Notes under the pieces: generated by a model
The model's database searches: none
What the model saw: the letters and a program-made list of their open reading frames with translations, nothing else
Told to the model about the DNA's origin: nothing
From: Plasmopara viticola
Taxonomy: Eukaryota > Oomycota > Peronosporomycetes > Peronosporales > Peronosporaceae
Length of the DNA stretch: 64,000 nt
NCBI GenBank assembly: GCA_001695595.3
Contig: MBPM02000004.1
Coordinates: 310,001-374,000, forward strand
Reading direction: 5' to 3'
Translations under genes and position numbers: made by a program
In this document: one piece after another, positions 44,000 through 55,519 of the stretch
How positions within the stretch are numbered: position 1 is the first letter of the stretch
Layout: every line of letters begins with the position of its first letter

Positions 44000-45239
44000 C
44001 CACACTTTACTTGATAATTGGGATACCATTAGTTAATCGCTGTGTCCTCATCAGCGCATCCTTGCCGGGGTGTCCCATGCGTGCATGCCAAAGCTCTCAC
44101 TATTTGTCAGCCCCGGAAGATTCAACGAGACATGCTTCTTCTTGCTCCTAGTCAAGAAAATACGACTTTCCAACATTTGTGCCAGGCGCAATTGCTTGCT
44201 TCTTGTTCCAAATGACACATGACGAACGCGAGAATTCCACACTCATGCCACGCTCTGCCAACTTGCCAACTGACAGCAACCTTCTGTCGAGTCCGGTAAT
44301 GTGCAGAAGTTCAACCACGCGAATGCCCATTCCGTTCGAACCAGTCAATTTCACCGTGCCGGCTCCTTTGACAAGTAACTTCTTCTTGTCTGCAATCGTA
44401 ACTGCAATGCTAGCTTCTAGGCCCTTGTGATCCCACAAGTCCTTCCTCTGTGAGGTCATGTGGGAAGTTGCTCTACTGTCAATCAGCCATCCTGATGACT
44501 TCTCTTCACCAACAGCAAACACCGTGTCGTCGCTGTTGAAACTTTTACCCGCCAGGCAGTTCCGCTTCATGTGTCCAAACTGGTTACAGTTGAAGAACTT
44601 GCCCTCGAATCCGCTGTTATTGCGTGGAGGACCACCCTTTCGTCAATTGTCTCGTCCACCTATGAATCTTCTAGCATTTCCATTTACGCGAAACGCTTTT
44701 TCTTCTTTTGCAGCTTCTCTGACTCTTCGAGCAGCTTCTCCTTGACTTCTATCAACGAAATGTCCCTTGCATTCTCCACAATCGACGAAATCAAGTCGTA
44801 CTCCTAAGGCAGACTGCTGAGAAGTACCACCAAATGGCGTGAATCATCAATTTGCTCTCCCGTAGTCCACTACTAGCTAGTCAAAAGAGTCCACGTGCTC
44901 TGCCATGCTTGTTCCACCTTTCATCTTGAACTCATGTAGTCGACGAGTCATCACAACACGATTGTGAAGAGTCGAGCGATTGTAGAAATCGCGGAGGGTT
45001 CCCCACGTATCCATAGCACGCGTAGCCGACCGAATCTTGATCTGGTGCTGGATCTCAACGCCTTGAGCAATGGTCGCCTTGACATCATTAACAAGCAACG
45101 CCTCGATGACGTCTTTCTCTTCCTTGACGGCCATGATGTGTCCCAGGAGACCCTTCCGCGCTAGGGTCATCCTCATGTTGAACTCCCAGTGGTAATAGTT
45201 ACCACTTCCTAGGAGGACTCCGGTGCGCTTAAAGGCCAT
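44000..45239 (-). pseudogene. copia-2 gag, protease and pre-integrase
   Basis: Gag starts with ATG at 45239 (MAFKRTGVLLGSGNYYHWEF) and is open for 118 codons to a TAG near 44883. It has RSATRAMDTWGTLRDFYNRS. After frame changes, the zinc knuckle ends at MKRNC near 44570. The protease motif reads LIDSRATSHMT, so the Gly next to the catalytic Asp-Ser is Arg. A pre-integrase segment with LLSVGKLAERGMSVEF follows, then HAWDTP near 44080. Confidence 0.85.
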
Positions 45240-45289
45240 AGTAAGGGAGGGCGTTGCTGGTGAGGGAAGGCTTGTTGCGGCTGTGAACC

Positions 45290-45434
45290 TGTTGAGTAGA
45301 TAGTAGAACCGAAGTGAATATATTGATTTAGACCAATGATCGGCTACCATATGTAATTACTAACTGTGACGTACTCGTAAATACTGTGGCGCCATCCGCC
45401 TGTTCAACATGCATTCAGCGGTGTAAGTTTGACA
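45290..45434 (-). repeat. copia-2 right LTR (5' LTR of the element)
   Basis: 145 bases from TGTTGAGTAG to GTTTGACA. The left partner is 41033-41178, whose first bases have changed from TGTT to TTTT. Confidence 0.88.
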
Positions 45435-46170
45435 TCGTCGTTGAAGGGTCATTCGCTCAACGAGCCAGCACGTGAAAATTTAATCTTATCGCATATTTAC
45501 AATACTAAAACGTCGAAAACACAAACAAGACAAGAGAATCATTAAGCTTTTGTACCTGAGATTGAAAGCTTTACACGCCTATGCAATTACGATAAGATCT
45601 GTATTCTTCACACAGTATCTTTTCTGTTAGGCTAGATAGCTTAAGTAAGTTGCGTCATTGTAAATTGCTACTATTTATAGTGTTTAAAAAACAAGGTGGT
45701 TGGCAACGTTTCTGTCGGGTTCAAATTGATTATAGTTACAAGTCAAGAAGATTTTCCGATTAAAAAACTCTTGGTAAATTGAGGCCTTACTTCAGCAAGA
45801 CAGGCAGATACTTTTGATCGAAGCTTTTGGCAAGACCAAGCTTCTCGCTGCTTGGGCTTTGAGCACGGGGACCACGAGCAGAGAGATCTTAGTAACCGTT
45901 CAAAAAAAGAGAGTGATGTTGCAGACCATAGGTCTCAGAACGGTACTCAACTCGCAGTCGACGACAGGTCTTAAGCTTTGTGAACTCATTTGCGCTCAAA
46001 CAAATTAATGTCATTGTGTATGTTTATCCAAGCATGATTTCACAGCTGCGTCTGTCTAAACCGCACGAAGTTTTGTAGCAATTTCACTGGTGCACCGTAC
46101 CAAAACTAACTCAACCTCTGTTGATCTCGCTCAGTGTATCGATCAGCCTATTTGGGCTGAGCACCGAAGC
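45435..46170. repeat. R1 remainder and a further R1 copy
   Basis: From 45435 the R1 copy cut by copia-2 continues briefly. A separate R1 copy is seen from about 45780 (TTGAGGCCTTACTTCAGCAAG, TGCAGACCATAGGTCTCAG, CGCAGTCGACGACAGGTCTT, TATCGATCAGCCTATTTGGGC), closest to the one inside repeat D and to 57361. Confidence 0.6.
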
Positions 46171-46720
46171 GCCAGATTTGTGATGCATCGAAGTCTACAT
46201 AGATTAGAATGGATTTTTGTATGTGCACTTGCTTAGCCCACCGCCACTTGCTCCTCACTCAAAGCTGTTAGAGTCTTAAAGATTTAGCGCTTACACTTTG
46301 CTTCAACGGCACTTCGTCAAAATACATTAAGCCTTATCTCTTAGCTTTCTTTGGCTGTAAAAGCCTGCATTTTCCAGACAACATGGCGCTACTTTTGCCT
46401 GCAATTATTTACAGTCATGAAGGTAATAGCTGTGATATCTTTTATGGCAAGCACGAGTTATATGCCCTTTTGTAACGCATTTAGTATATACAACATTCAA
46501 CTTCGTTTTATTCAAAGAAGTTAACAAGAGTCGCAAACCTGAGCCTTGTTGGATTAAAAAAACAACTTTGTGTCGTCTTCGACGCGTCGGATTCTGCTAC
46601 AAGCGCTACATTTGCCAGGCAGGCTTTGAGGATAGGAATTGAGTGAGCTCATTCTGGTTCACAAGCGAGTCATGAAATCATTCTTCTTTTGAAACTGTAA
46701 TCTCTAGGCGAAACATAAGC
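46171..46720 (+). pseudogene. Possible gypsy RNase H fragment
   Basis: Near 46540-46605 the plus strand reads LSLVGLKKQLCVVFDASDSA, matching the start of gypsy RNase H (LCVVCDASD). The sequence between it and R1 resembles 57880-58220, so R1 and this fragment may belong to one old gypsy element. Only this short segment is readable. Confidence 0.45.
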
Positions 46721-48449
46721 CAGGAGAATATAATACTTGGCTTACGCCCGTCCGTCACTTAATCGAATGATATAAGAGGATCATGAGACAAGACAAAAGG
46801 TTTGGTTCAAACAAAAACACAAAGATCCCAACTCTCTGAAAAATTGATTCCAAAGAGCTTGTTCAGCTAGAAGACACTCAAAATTTATCAGGTCGTATCA
46901 CGTGATGAAATTTGATTGCATTTTGCAACCTGGACCCAAGCAAAATGACTTTTCCTGTTCGAGTTTTAAGAATGCGCAGCCGATGGCATGACAAATTGCT
47001 GCGAACGACGCCAAATGGTTATAAATCAGGCGGGAAGGCCAATAATGATTCATGCTTGCTGCTCTCAAAAGTATCCTGACCCTGACTATTGCAGCACCAC
47101 TCGATGCTTGTATCGGATAATCAGATTAACGCCTTGAGATATCCGTATGGTCAGCTGTTTACTTGTTTTGAAGATTTTTAGGTCAGCCATTTGCTCAAAT
47201 TTCTTATAATATCTGGCGCAGGTAAATCGAAGATGGCTTTACATTTGTTAAGATTAATTCGATTTCGATGGCAGCTTACAAGTAATTAAGGGCTTTTTTG
47301 TCCTCTGCCGCAAAACTACATATGTATATGTTGACATGGCTCTCATGGCCTCATTTAATTACCGTAGATGGTCCTTTTGAATCTCTTGTGTCGACCGATC
47401 TCCTTCGGATTTTTTCGAATGAAACCGTGCTATGGTAAAAAAAATGGTAGATAAGTAATTGAACATAATCGGACTTTCAGTAGTACGACTCGTTACTTCC
47501 GTAGCAAACGCTTGAGTATAATAACGTCGTAATCGAAAATTATGACGTCTTCGTATTTGAAAATAGCCATCGATTCTAGCTCATCCGGACTTGTTGTTAA
47601 GCAAGAATTTTTTTTGGAATGACTGGTTTTAGCAGATGTTGCTTCATGGTTTAGCTTAACAGGCACAAAACAGTCGCCAATTTTCATTTGACTTTTAAGC
47701 AACAAACGTTAATGATGAGTTCGGAGTTTTGACTCCCGGATCTCGTCACTAGTTGCCTAGTAGGCAAAGAAGGTACCAATCAGCTTCTGGTGCTCTCATG
47801 TTAGTGACCAATGCCTATTGACATAGTGATTTAAGCTTGGCTCGTATGCTTAACCGCTCAATTTTATGAGATTTTAATGGAAGGTCTCTGGTCGCTATAA
47901 TTGAGTGTAATATTTTCAAAGGCTATAACAGATTTTTTCTTATAACTAACGCTGCCAAAAGAACATCTTCCGACCGCTTTGTCTAAACCAAATGATGCAT
48001 TCATATCTCCAAAGTTCCTTTTTATCGTTAAAAACACTTCCTTTAAGCTGTTTGCAGGCCTTGAATTAGCTGAGAGCAGTAATTCTGAGCTTTTCGAGTA
48101 TAATTTACTCTGTCACTTCTGGCAGTGCCTTCAACTGAAGTCCTCCGGCCAGTTTAAATGTTGGACATCTCACAAAACAGAATTCTCTTTGACAGACAAC
48201 GAGTAATTCGTGACACCCGGAACCTTTTTTGTATTAAATCACTCTCTTCTTTTGGCCAAAATGTGTTACGTGGTATTTATAGTACTTTTTTGCCACCTGT
48301 GATTTTAAGTACTTTAATTTGCCTTGCAGAACTACGTTACCCAAATGCGAGCGTCCATTCCCCGCAGTTTGCACAGCTATTCAATTAATTGTGTCTTGCG
48401 GATTTTTCTAGAGCTTTTATTTTACAAGTCTATTATTAAGTTATTCCTG
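46721..48449. other. Unassigned stretch
   Basis: No gene was recognised. The open frames at 47493-47705 (minus) and 47979-48388 (plus) have no recognised motif, and no second copy was found in the window. Confidence 0.35.
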
Positions 48450-49010
48450 TTTCATGTAAAGGACTACAAATGACTTTGTGCTGTCAAATTTTCTGTGATT
48501 TATGGCTAGGCTATTTTAAGAGCGTCTAGAATTCTTTAACTGGCTAGCCGAACTCTGTATGATTAATTTTCGCTGTTGTTTTCAAGCACCAGTCAGCCTT
48601 TTGGCTAGCAGCAATTGTTGACCGGCGTGAAAATTCTACAACGCGCTAGAGCCGCTTAAGACTCAAAATATATCTTCATACCATCATGTACTGGTTCGCA
48701 CAGCTTCAAAGTCACAATCAAGATTTTCCTTTTCATGTAAAGGACTACAAATGACTTTGTGCTGTCGAAGTTTTTGTGGTTTATGGCTAGGCTATTTTGG
48801 AAGCCTCAAGATATCTTTTACTGGCTAGCCAAACTCTGTGTGACTTATTTTCGGTGTTGTTTTAAGCACCAGTCAGCCTTTTGGCTAGCAGCCATTGGTG
48901 ACCGGCGGTAAAATTCTACAACGCGCTAGAGCCGCCCAAGACTCAAAACAGATCTTCATACTACCATGTACTGGTTCGTACAGCTCTAAAGTCACAGCGA
49001 AGGATTTTTT
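48450..49010. repeat. Tandem duplication of about 282 bases
   Basis: Copy 1 spans 48450-48731 and copy 2 48732-49010. Both contain TCATGTAAAGGACTACAAAT, TTATGGCTAGGCTATTTT, AGTCAGCCTTTTGGCTAGCA, TCTACAACGCGCTAGAGCCG and ATGTACTGGTTCG. GGCTAGC recurs several times and can form AGCC-TTTT-GGCT hairpins. No reading frame is shared. It could be a duplicated noncoding transcript or a plain satellite-like duplication. Confidence 0.85.
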
Positions 49011-50508
49011 TCAAATTCTACCTAGCTTTAAAGGAGTGAGCTCTTTTTGTGTGTGTTGACCACGACTAAAAGCACCTTCGCCAAGGCTCTTCTTTACGGA
49101 TGACCAGCGCTAATTTGGCTCCGAACACAAAACTTCAGCCATTGTTTCTTCCTTCGAGCTTGATTAAAATGTGTCCTCTTCTGCAGCCAAACGAATATTT
49201 GTTGCTTTTTCGGCAACTTTGATACTATAAAAGAGGAAGCAAGGCTACGAATAGCATTCTTATATATCTTGAATTATCTTTCTAGTGGGGTCAGCATGCC
49301 TGTGGTTGTACGTTCGAAAAAGGCTATTTGAATAGGGTTTTCATTGTTTAAACCTGCTTTTTATGAAGTTGTGCCAATCGTAGCTTGACTTAGGCCGGCC
49401 AGGATCACAATCACCTTGGCTTGTTAAAGAAGATGCTAATTAATGAAAAAGGTCTTTATACTTTAAAATTCGAAGCATAGTCAACAAGCTCACATTTTAC
49501 ATACCCAAAGGCATATAAGTGTCAGCGCTTGCAAATCTCACAACCGACGTTAAAGATTGCTAACATCTGCTCCTTTATTGGCTCTACAAATGCCCCATTG
49601 AAGTTGTAGTGCACAGCTTATGTCCCGGCAAGCACAAAAGCTGTGCACTACATTTAAAAAATATATATTTTTAGTATGAAAGTCCACATTCCATACACAC
49701 CTATTATTTGGTGATTAAGACCACCTTGTCTTCTACTCAAATTTCGGCAAATAGAAAAGTTGAGGAATTTTCTTCCTTTGAGCTACCACTGGGTCTACCT
49801 AGGTCAACACTGCCCATTCTTCAAGCTCTACCTTTGCTTATACAATCAGAACCATTACGCCTTCAAGATGCTTAACAGTATCAATGTTGTCATTCGCTGA
49901 TCAGCCATCCAAGTAATGCAAATCGCTCGTCCAACATATACGGAAAGGTAGTATTTTTCGTCTTTTAGTCTCTTCGACGTTGAAATAGTCAATCTACTCG
50001 CGTGGGTGTAGGCTTGACTTCAAATGCTACCAAGTTTGACAAAATCAAACAGCACCTTTCACGAATGAGGCATGCAAAACATATTAGACCTTCCGAAGAA
50101 CGACCATTCAAATGTAATAGTTTTACAAAAAAATGACATGTGCAACAGATTGTAGTTTTTGGTCTTTTTTATTATATACACAATTTATCATTTTGGTACT
50201 TTTGGTACATGGGCAAGTATTATCTAATTTGATAATATTTTATTAAACAATACGGTATATATACTCTAGGGTGTCTAACTCCTCCAAACAGAAAAACCAG
50301 CCTCCACCACAAAAGCTCAGCTTTGCCAAAGCTAAACTTGATGACCGTAATTTTCGTATAATTTCGAGCTAACTACGATGATTATCTCTTGTATAGTAGC
50401 TATAACAAACGAAGAGATGATCTCACAGCTCCACGATAGCTCTGCCTCTGCCGGCCATCATATGCGAAAGAATTTACTCCGTGCCGTATTTGCTATCCGA
50501 GCACACTC
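49011..50508. other. Unassigned stretch with one strong hairpin
   Basis: No gene was recognised. An AT-rich part lies at 50150-50270. A strong hairpin is listed separately. Confidence 0.35.
49605..49652. other. Perfect 15-base hairpin with 18-base loop
   Basis: TGTAGTGCACAGCTT at 49605-49619 pairs with AAGCTGTGCACTACA at 49638-49652. An AT-rich run with AAAAAATATATATTTTT follows. It could be a folded noncoding RNA or the remnant of a small foldback element. Confidence 0.6.
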
Positions 50509-50721
50509 TTAATTTTGAAGTGGGAGATGTTTACACTGTATTACTTGATCACTTGTACCGTATGGAGCGCAGTCGATGGCATTTAATGTGTATGGAGATG
50601 CACCGCAAAGGTTAGCATCCAGCCCACCGAAAGATTTACAAAGCTCAGAGCCAGCATAATGTAAATTGGTACAATGCTCTAGAAAATCCAAAAAGGTGTC
50701 TATCGTACAGCCATGCGGCAT
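50509..50721 (-). CDS. Cysteine-rich fragment, unidentified
   Basis: 70 codons from MPHGCTIDTFLDFLEHCTNL to the stop. The frame is open about 28 codons further upstream with a Ser/Thr-rich stretch (NPISTNTGTYESERITTRAT). The part after the Met has six Cys with spacing HGC, EHC, ELC, NLC, IDC and IQC, and few basic residues, suggesting a disulfide-rich extracellular domain. I do not recognise a family. There is no signal peptide in the visible part, so it is either a gene fragment or a chance frame. Confidence 0.3.
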   Translation of the reverse strand: MPHGCTIDTFLDFLEHCTNLHYAGSELCKSFGGLDANLCGASPYTLNAIDCAPYGTSDQVIQCKHLPLQN

Positions 50722-52687
50722 CGACCCTGTGGCTCGAGTGGTTATTCGCTCGGATTCGTAGGTTCCTGTATTGGTACTTATTGGATTCGAACTAAGGCAA
50801 CCGGAGATAGGTCATTACAGTGGACGAGCAATCACGCCCCATAATGAAACTGTCGTACCAAGTAGCACCCAATGGGATGTGAAAGGTTTGGGTGGCCTGA
50901 GCGGCTCACGGACCAAAAAAGCCCCAAAGTGTAATGAGATCGTCTAAAATGGATTGAATAGCTACCAACATCGCACGCTCAAAAAAGCGTGGTTCGAGCG
51001 CGCGGGTTTTGATAGCTTAAGTCTCTACAGCCATAAGATCACGGATTGTATGTAGAGACAAAGAATGTTCCACTGAGCAATTGAAAAAGACCATTTGGCT
51101 TCTTAAACTAGATTTCTTAATATGTAGAATGCAACGCTTGCACCCATAATCTGTATTTAGTACCAACTGTACATGTTGAAAGTTTAGATTGAACTACAGT
51201 AGAGATTATCGCAAGGAAAGAGGTGCATCATAGTAGGCTTAAGTTTACATAACAATATCAACTCATTTACATTTGCATCGTACTGGTTGCCAAATTTCGA
51301 AATCAGCTGGTCATCACTCACTGTTTGCTATTCACTGCTCAACCCCACCCTGAAAAAAAGCGCAATATCTGCAAGCTGAGATTGGCTTGATGGGAAGCAC
51401 CACCATAATAACTTCTGTAATACTGCAGATCGGATGCATACCTCCGAAAATGTACGCCTGCAAATCTGCGTACAATCGACTCCGGCGTTTAGGACACCAT
51501 CAATCCCGTACTCATTGGAGATATTTATGCCAATTAAAAGGCTATCCGCTCATGATCAATATTAAGTATTTATTATAATAAGAATGGTATTTCCGGATCA
51601 TCTAGACAATTGACTGGCGTTAAGGGTGACACAAACACCATTTTAGATAAGAAGCCGCTAGTGGAAACTCATTTTGGGCTTTTTTAAGTTCTTGGTGCTG
51701 AGAAAGATGACGTAAATGAGCAATTTTTTTAGATTTTAGCGCTTGTAGAGAGTGCATCTTCATGTCTAGACCAAATTCATCATGAGGAGCAGATTTTGAT
51801 TTTGTTTTGGCTACTTTTTATCAGTTTCACGCGCGATTGATCTCTATCGTTACTGAGATCATATTTAGCGGTGCTTTTCATCTACCCAATCGGAGGACTT
51901 AACAGTGCAGAGGCGGTTTTAAAGAAAGAGGGAGCGTGGTTAATGGCAAATAGAGAGAGGTGAATGGCGACTTTCGTATTTTACTGGAGTCAAGCGCCAT
52001 CTTAAATTAATATTGTATACTCATGCTGCTTATTTAAATGTACGTTGGTCGAATTTGTTTTGCCACCCAATGTATTTAAGGTTCCGTTGTACTGACTTAA
52101 GTCCAAATTGGTAAATTTGGTCCGCCTCTTTTTGTCAGTGTGAATTTTCTATAAAATATTCAAAGCCTATATAATTTTTTTGAAATTTTGATACGCAGCA
52201 ACCACTTTTGGTCTACTGGCCACCACCCCGTTCTAGATGTCCCATAATCGTTGAGAATCAAGCGACCCTATTAACTAAGATTTAGCTAGGATGTGTTAAA
52301 AAGTCAGATGGAGCAAAGAAGAATGATAGCTTGCAAGATGGTAGCAGTAGATGGCTGAGAGCCACCAGTTTAGGTGTAGCAAGGAAAAATTTTGTCGTAC
52401 TAGTCTTTCATTTATTATCACTTCCCAACTTTCTTTGAGCAACAAAGATTCCTCCTCCTTTACCGACTTCGCTCGGCCCATGCTTCAGCCTCGTCCGACG
52501 ACCGACTTTAATAAGCTTCTCTCGCGGCTAAGTTACATACTCTTTGATCTTACTTGAAGGATCTTAAAACGCAATCAGTGAGAACCTGTACTCCAACAAA
52601 GCCTACATTTGGGTGTTTTACATATGTTCCAAGAGCCAAAGCCCTTCTCATATTTGGGATTTAATTAAGGCATATAGTTTTGACCTT
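50722..52687. other. Unassigned stretch
   Basis: No gene was recognised. The opposed frames at 52296-52557 overlap and lack conserved motifs. Confidence 0.35.
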
Positions 52688-52725
52688 AAAAATGTGCTAT
52701 ATATATAGATATATATAGCACATTT
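52688..52725. other. Perfect 17-base palindrome with 4-base loop
   Basis: AAAAATGTGCTATATAT (52688-52704) pairs with ATATATAGCACATTTTT (52709-52725). The AT-rich core could extrude as a cruciform; the outer part is not simple repeat. Confidence 0.7.
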
Positions 52726-52899
52726 TTTCGCACCGAAAAACCCCTTACCTGCATTAGCGTAGATTTTATGTGCGCATGCACTCGACTACATATTTAACAG
52801 TACCTCAAAAATATACAATGTATTGTGCTGAGTATCTCGGCCACAAACAAATATTTTGAAAAAGGGAGACATTAGATTGCGAATACTTAAAGTTATTCG

Positions 52900-53250
52900 A
52901 AAAAGTCAGCAAAAGTCGCCGACTCTGGCCTCGCCGGATTTTGAACGGTCGAGCTGTGTGGTCTGTGATGCGTCAGAACATGCCATCACCACTGTACTTG
53001 TGCATGTTGGTGCCGAGTGGTAAGCTGAAATGAATGCAGATAGCCTTAGGCCGCCCAGACAAATTAGCCTGAATATGGCAAAAAATTACTTGCAATAAAG
53101 TATCTTATGGTCAAAGCTGGCAAGCGCCTGCGAAGCTTGAAGCTACGTTTCTTCTTTACGAAGTAGAACTTTGAAATGCAGTACAAGTCACGAGAACAGA
53201 ACGATCCGATTGATGCGTTATCGCACTGCTTACGTTTTAAGCGAGTCCTT
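52900..53250 (+). pseudogene. Gypsy RNase H fragment
   Basis: The plus strand reads LASPDFERSSCVVCDASEHA, the RT/RNase H junction of gypsy elements, near 52925-52985. A broken middle follows with LMVKAGKRLRSLKLRFLLTK, then MQYKSREQNDPIDALSHC near 53176-53225, which matches the end of RNase H. The element is otherwise unrecognisable. Confidence 0.7.
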
Positions 53251-54990
53251 GCACGGCGGTAATCTTATGCATAAGGAAGTACTGCTAAGCCGCGTATGCG
53301 TAAGACAACATGTTCTAAGGTTAGCTGAAGGCTCTAAGTAGCAAGTTATTAAAGTCGTGGACAGAAACGTCGACACAATTTAACGCGTGAGGCTTATGGT
53401 ACCCGAATTTTGTCATTACATGTAGTGGCTTGTCATAACGATCTCTTACTTTCGACTTACAACACACCACTGATCGATCATTTGGTCAGAAGAATACGTG
53501 TTGCGGCCAGAAATAAAAATGAGTCTGCACATTTGTGTGTACATGCATAAAGTGCCATCGAGTCAAAAACTTGCCGAGCGCGATTGATGAAGGCCGCTGC
53601 TATTACACCGCTGACGGTCTATTAGCATGGATTGTGAGCTCGGTTTCTTACCGTTTAAGCAAAAAGCTTTCTGACGAGTAAGCTAAACACGGGTTTTCAA
53701 CAGGTCAGCGCCGATTCGTGACCGAAGAATGTATTCCAAACAATCAATTTTTCCCATTAATTTCCAGAATGCAATCACTAAATTGTTTCAAAACACCTGT
53801 CGATAGGCCTGCCAAAAAGCTTTCCAACGATGCAAAACGAATCGGTGACTTCGTGACAACGAGACTTCATTTCTTCAGACACTTACACGATAAAACAACT
53901 TAAAAACGAGGTAATCGAAATGAACATGCAAACTTTTATTGAAGACTTTGTGTGTATAAACTATCTATTACTAAACTACACATGCGCTTCATCAGACCAC
54001 TTGAGGTCGCTGGCATATGAGTCTTAATATACGCGCTTTCCATTAAGAAGAGTAGAAGTAACATCAGACGGCTGATGACCCCACCCATTCGGGCGCATGA
54101 CTGTTCATGCTAAGCTTATGAGGCATCGGCCAAGAAAGGTTGATTAATTAGGTTAGACTTTAATCTGGATTTGAGCACAGAATACAACGATATCTGCCTC
54201 GAGGGGCGTGCGTCGAGTGATGTGCTTGTGAAATAGTTCGATGACGCAAGGAGATCAAAGAAAGTGTCGGACAAAGTCGAAAACTACTGAGCTACAGGCT
54301 AAAGACATGTCTTAGCAAAAAAAGTCGAAGTCAATGGAACAACGTCATAAGCCCGTCAAATCCCGAGTGAATACAGGAGAAACGCACTCTATCCGTCTCA
54401 TTTCGACGTACACCGCTTTCATTATCCTCTCATTCATCAAGCAAAGCTAACTGACGTCACAGAAGCAGATTCTATAAGTATTAAGTCTCTTTTGCAAAAC
54501 TACGCTCCCCACCACGTGGGTTGCAGGATGACACCACGCTTGCAGTCCACGTCGGGTCGTTAGCCAATCGAGCTTGTATTGAATTTACTGCCCCACTCGC
54601 ATGTAGAATTTGCTGAAAATGTAACATATTACGGACCGAGAAGATAAGCCCACGTTGTATCGGGCCCTACGTCTTAAAAGCTCAAATTGTCTTCAAGAAT
54701 TTCATGAGAGCAGGTACATAGGAGCTGGCACTTTCAATGTTTCTCGAAGCAGCAAAGTTTTTTTAAGCACTCTCGGCTGTAGTTTCAATTACATATTTCA
54801 ATGAAATTAGCAAATTTGGTAAATTGAGAGTAGGATTTTTGAGTGGGTAAGAGAACGAGTTGTGTAACCGACCTACTAAAACACGAGCAAGAAACGTCAT
54901 TGTGCATCAAACTGATGGTATGTTGGAAGCTACATCCTACATGAAAGCCAAGTTTTGCCTACCGGAGAAGCTTTATCGTCCGTGATGCAC
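53251..54990. other. Unassigned stretch
   Basis: This probably continues the decayed gypsy element at first. A weak integrase-like piece (RCIGPYVLKAQIV) lies near 54655-54700. No gene is supported. Confidence 0.3.
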
Positions 54991-55519
54991 CAAGTCTTAC
55001 TTTACTGTTTTACACTCGGGCATGAATATATTGTTTGTTTTTGAGAGAGGATCTGCCTTTTAAGTATATCAGGTTCTGACCCAATAGCATCCTAAGTTAA
55101 TCAGTATAAAAATATATAATCTTGCCGAACAACCTGCATGGAAATTTTATACCAGTGTGCAACTCCGATGCATGAGATGAGTGTTGCTACCGCTACATCT
55201 TAAGCGTTCCTTTCGCGTACACAACTAAACGAGAAAAAAAATCGTCTCTGAGCAGCGCCAAAATTTAAAAATATGACATTAATATGCTAACGCTACTTAC
55301 CGACCTATTAAAAATGCAGCACGATCTCTTTTTAACCGTTCTTGAGCATGCGTAGCTTAATAAAGGACTCACGGAAAATGTCGATGGCATTCGTGGGATG
55401 GATGTTTGTATCCGTTTCATGGTAACTATCTGCTACCACGCGGACACCCAGCTCAATAATGCACTTACTACATATTCTTGCCTCGATGATTAGAATTCGT
55501 CTTCTGATAATCGACTCCA
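54991..55519. repeat. Repeat E-related segment upstream of S4
   Basis: CGGGCATGAA, TATATCAGGTTCTGACCC and CATCCTAAGTTAA match repeat E near 11400-11490. The same kind of sequence precedes S1, so this is probably the original upstream region of the S gene. Confidence 0.5.

Larger units (their letters stand above)
41033..45434 (-). mobile_element. copia-2: Ty1/copia LTR retrotransposon, decayed
   Basis: LTRs lie at 41033-41178 and 45290-45434. The domain order on the minus strand is gag, protease, integrase, RT, RNase H. Flanks TAGTC (41028-41032) and TCGTC (45435-45439) form a target duplication with one mismatch. R1 copies elsewhere run straight across this site, which confirms the insertion. 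The polypurine-type sequence abuts the left LTR as in copia-1. Stops, frameshifts and changed catalytic residues mean it is inactive. Confidence 0.9.

Noticed and set aside
48570..48600. Resemblance of AGTCAGCCTTTTGGCTAGCA to the 5' hairpin of U2 snRNA
   Set aside because: The sequence after the hairpin does not contain the U2 branch-site recognition region, so only the loop is alike.
50728..50795. tRNA-like A box (TGGCTCGAGTGG) and B box (GGATTCGAAC), possible SINE head
   Set aside because: The acceptor and anticodon stems do not form, and the stretch overlaps an open frame on the other strand.
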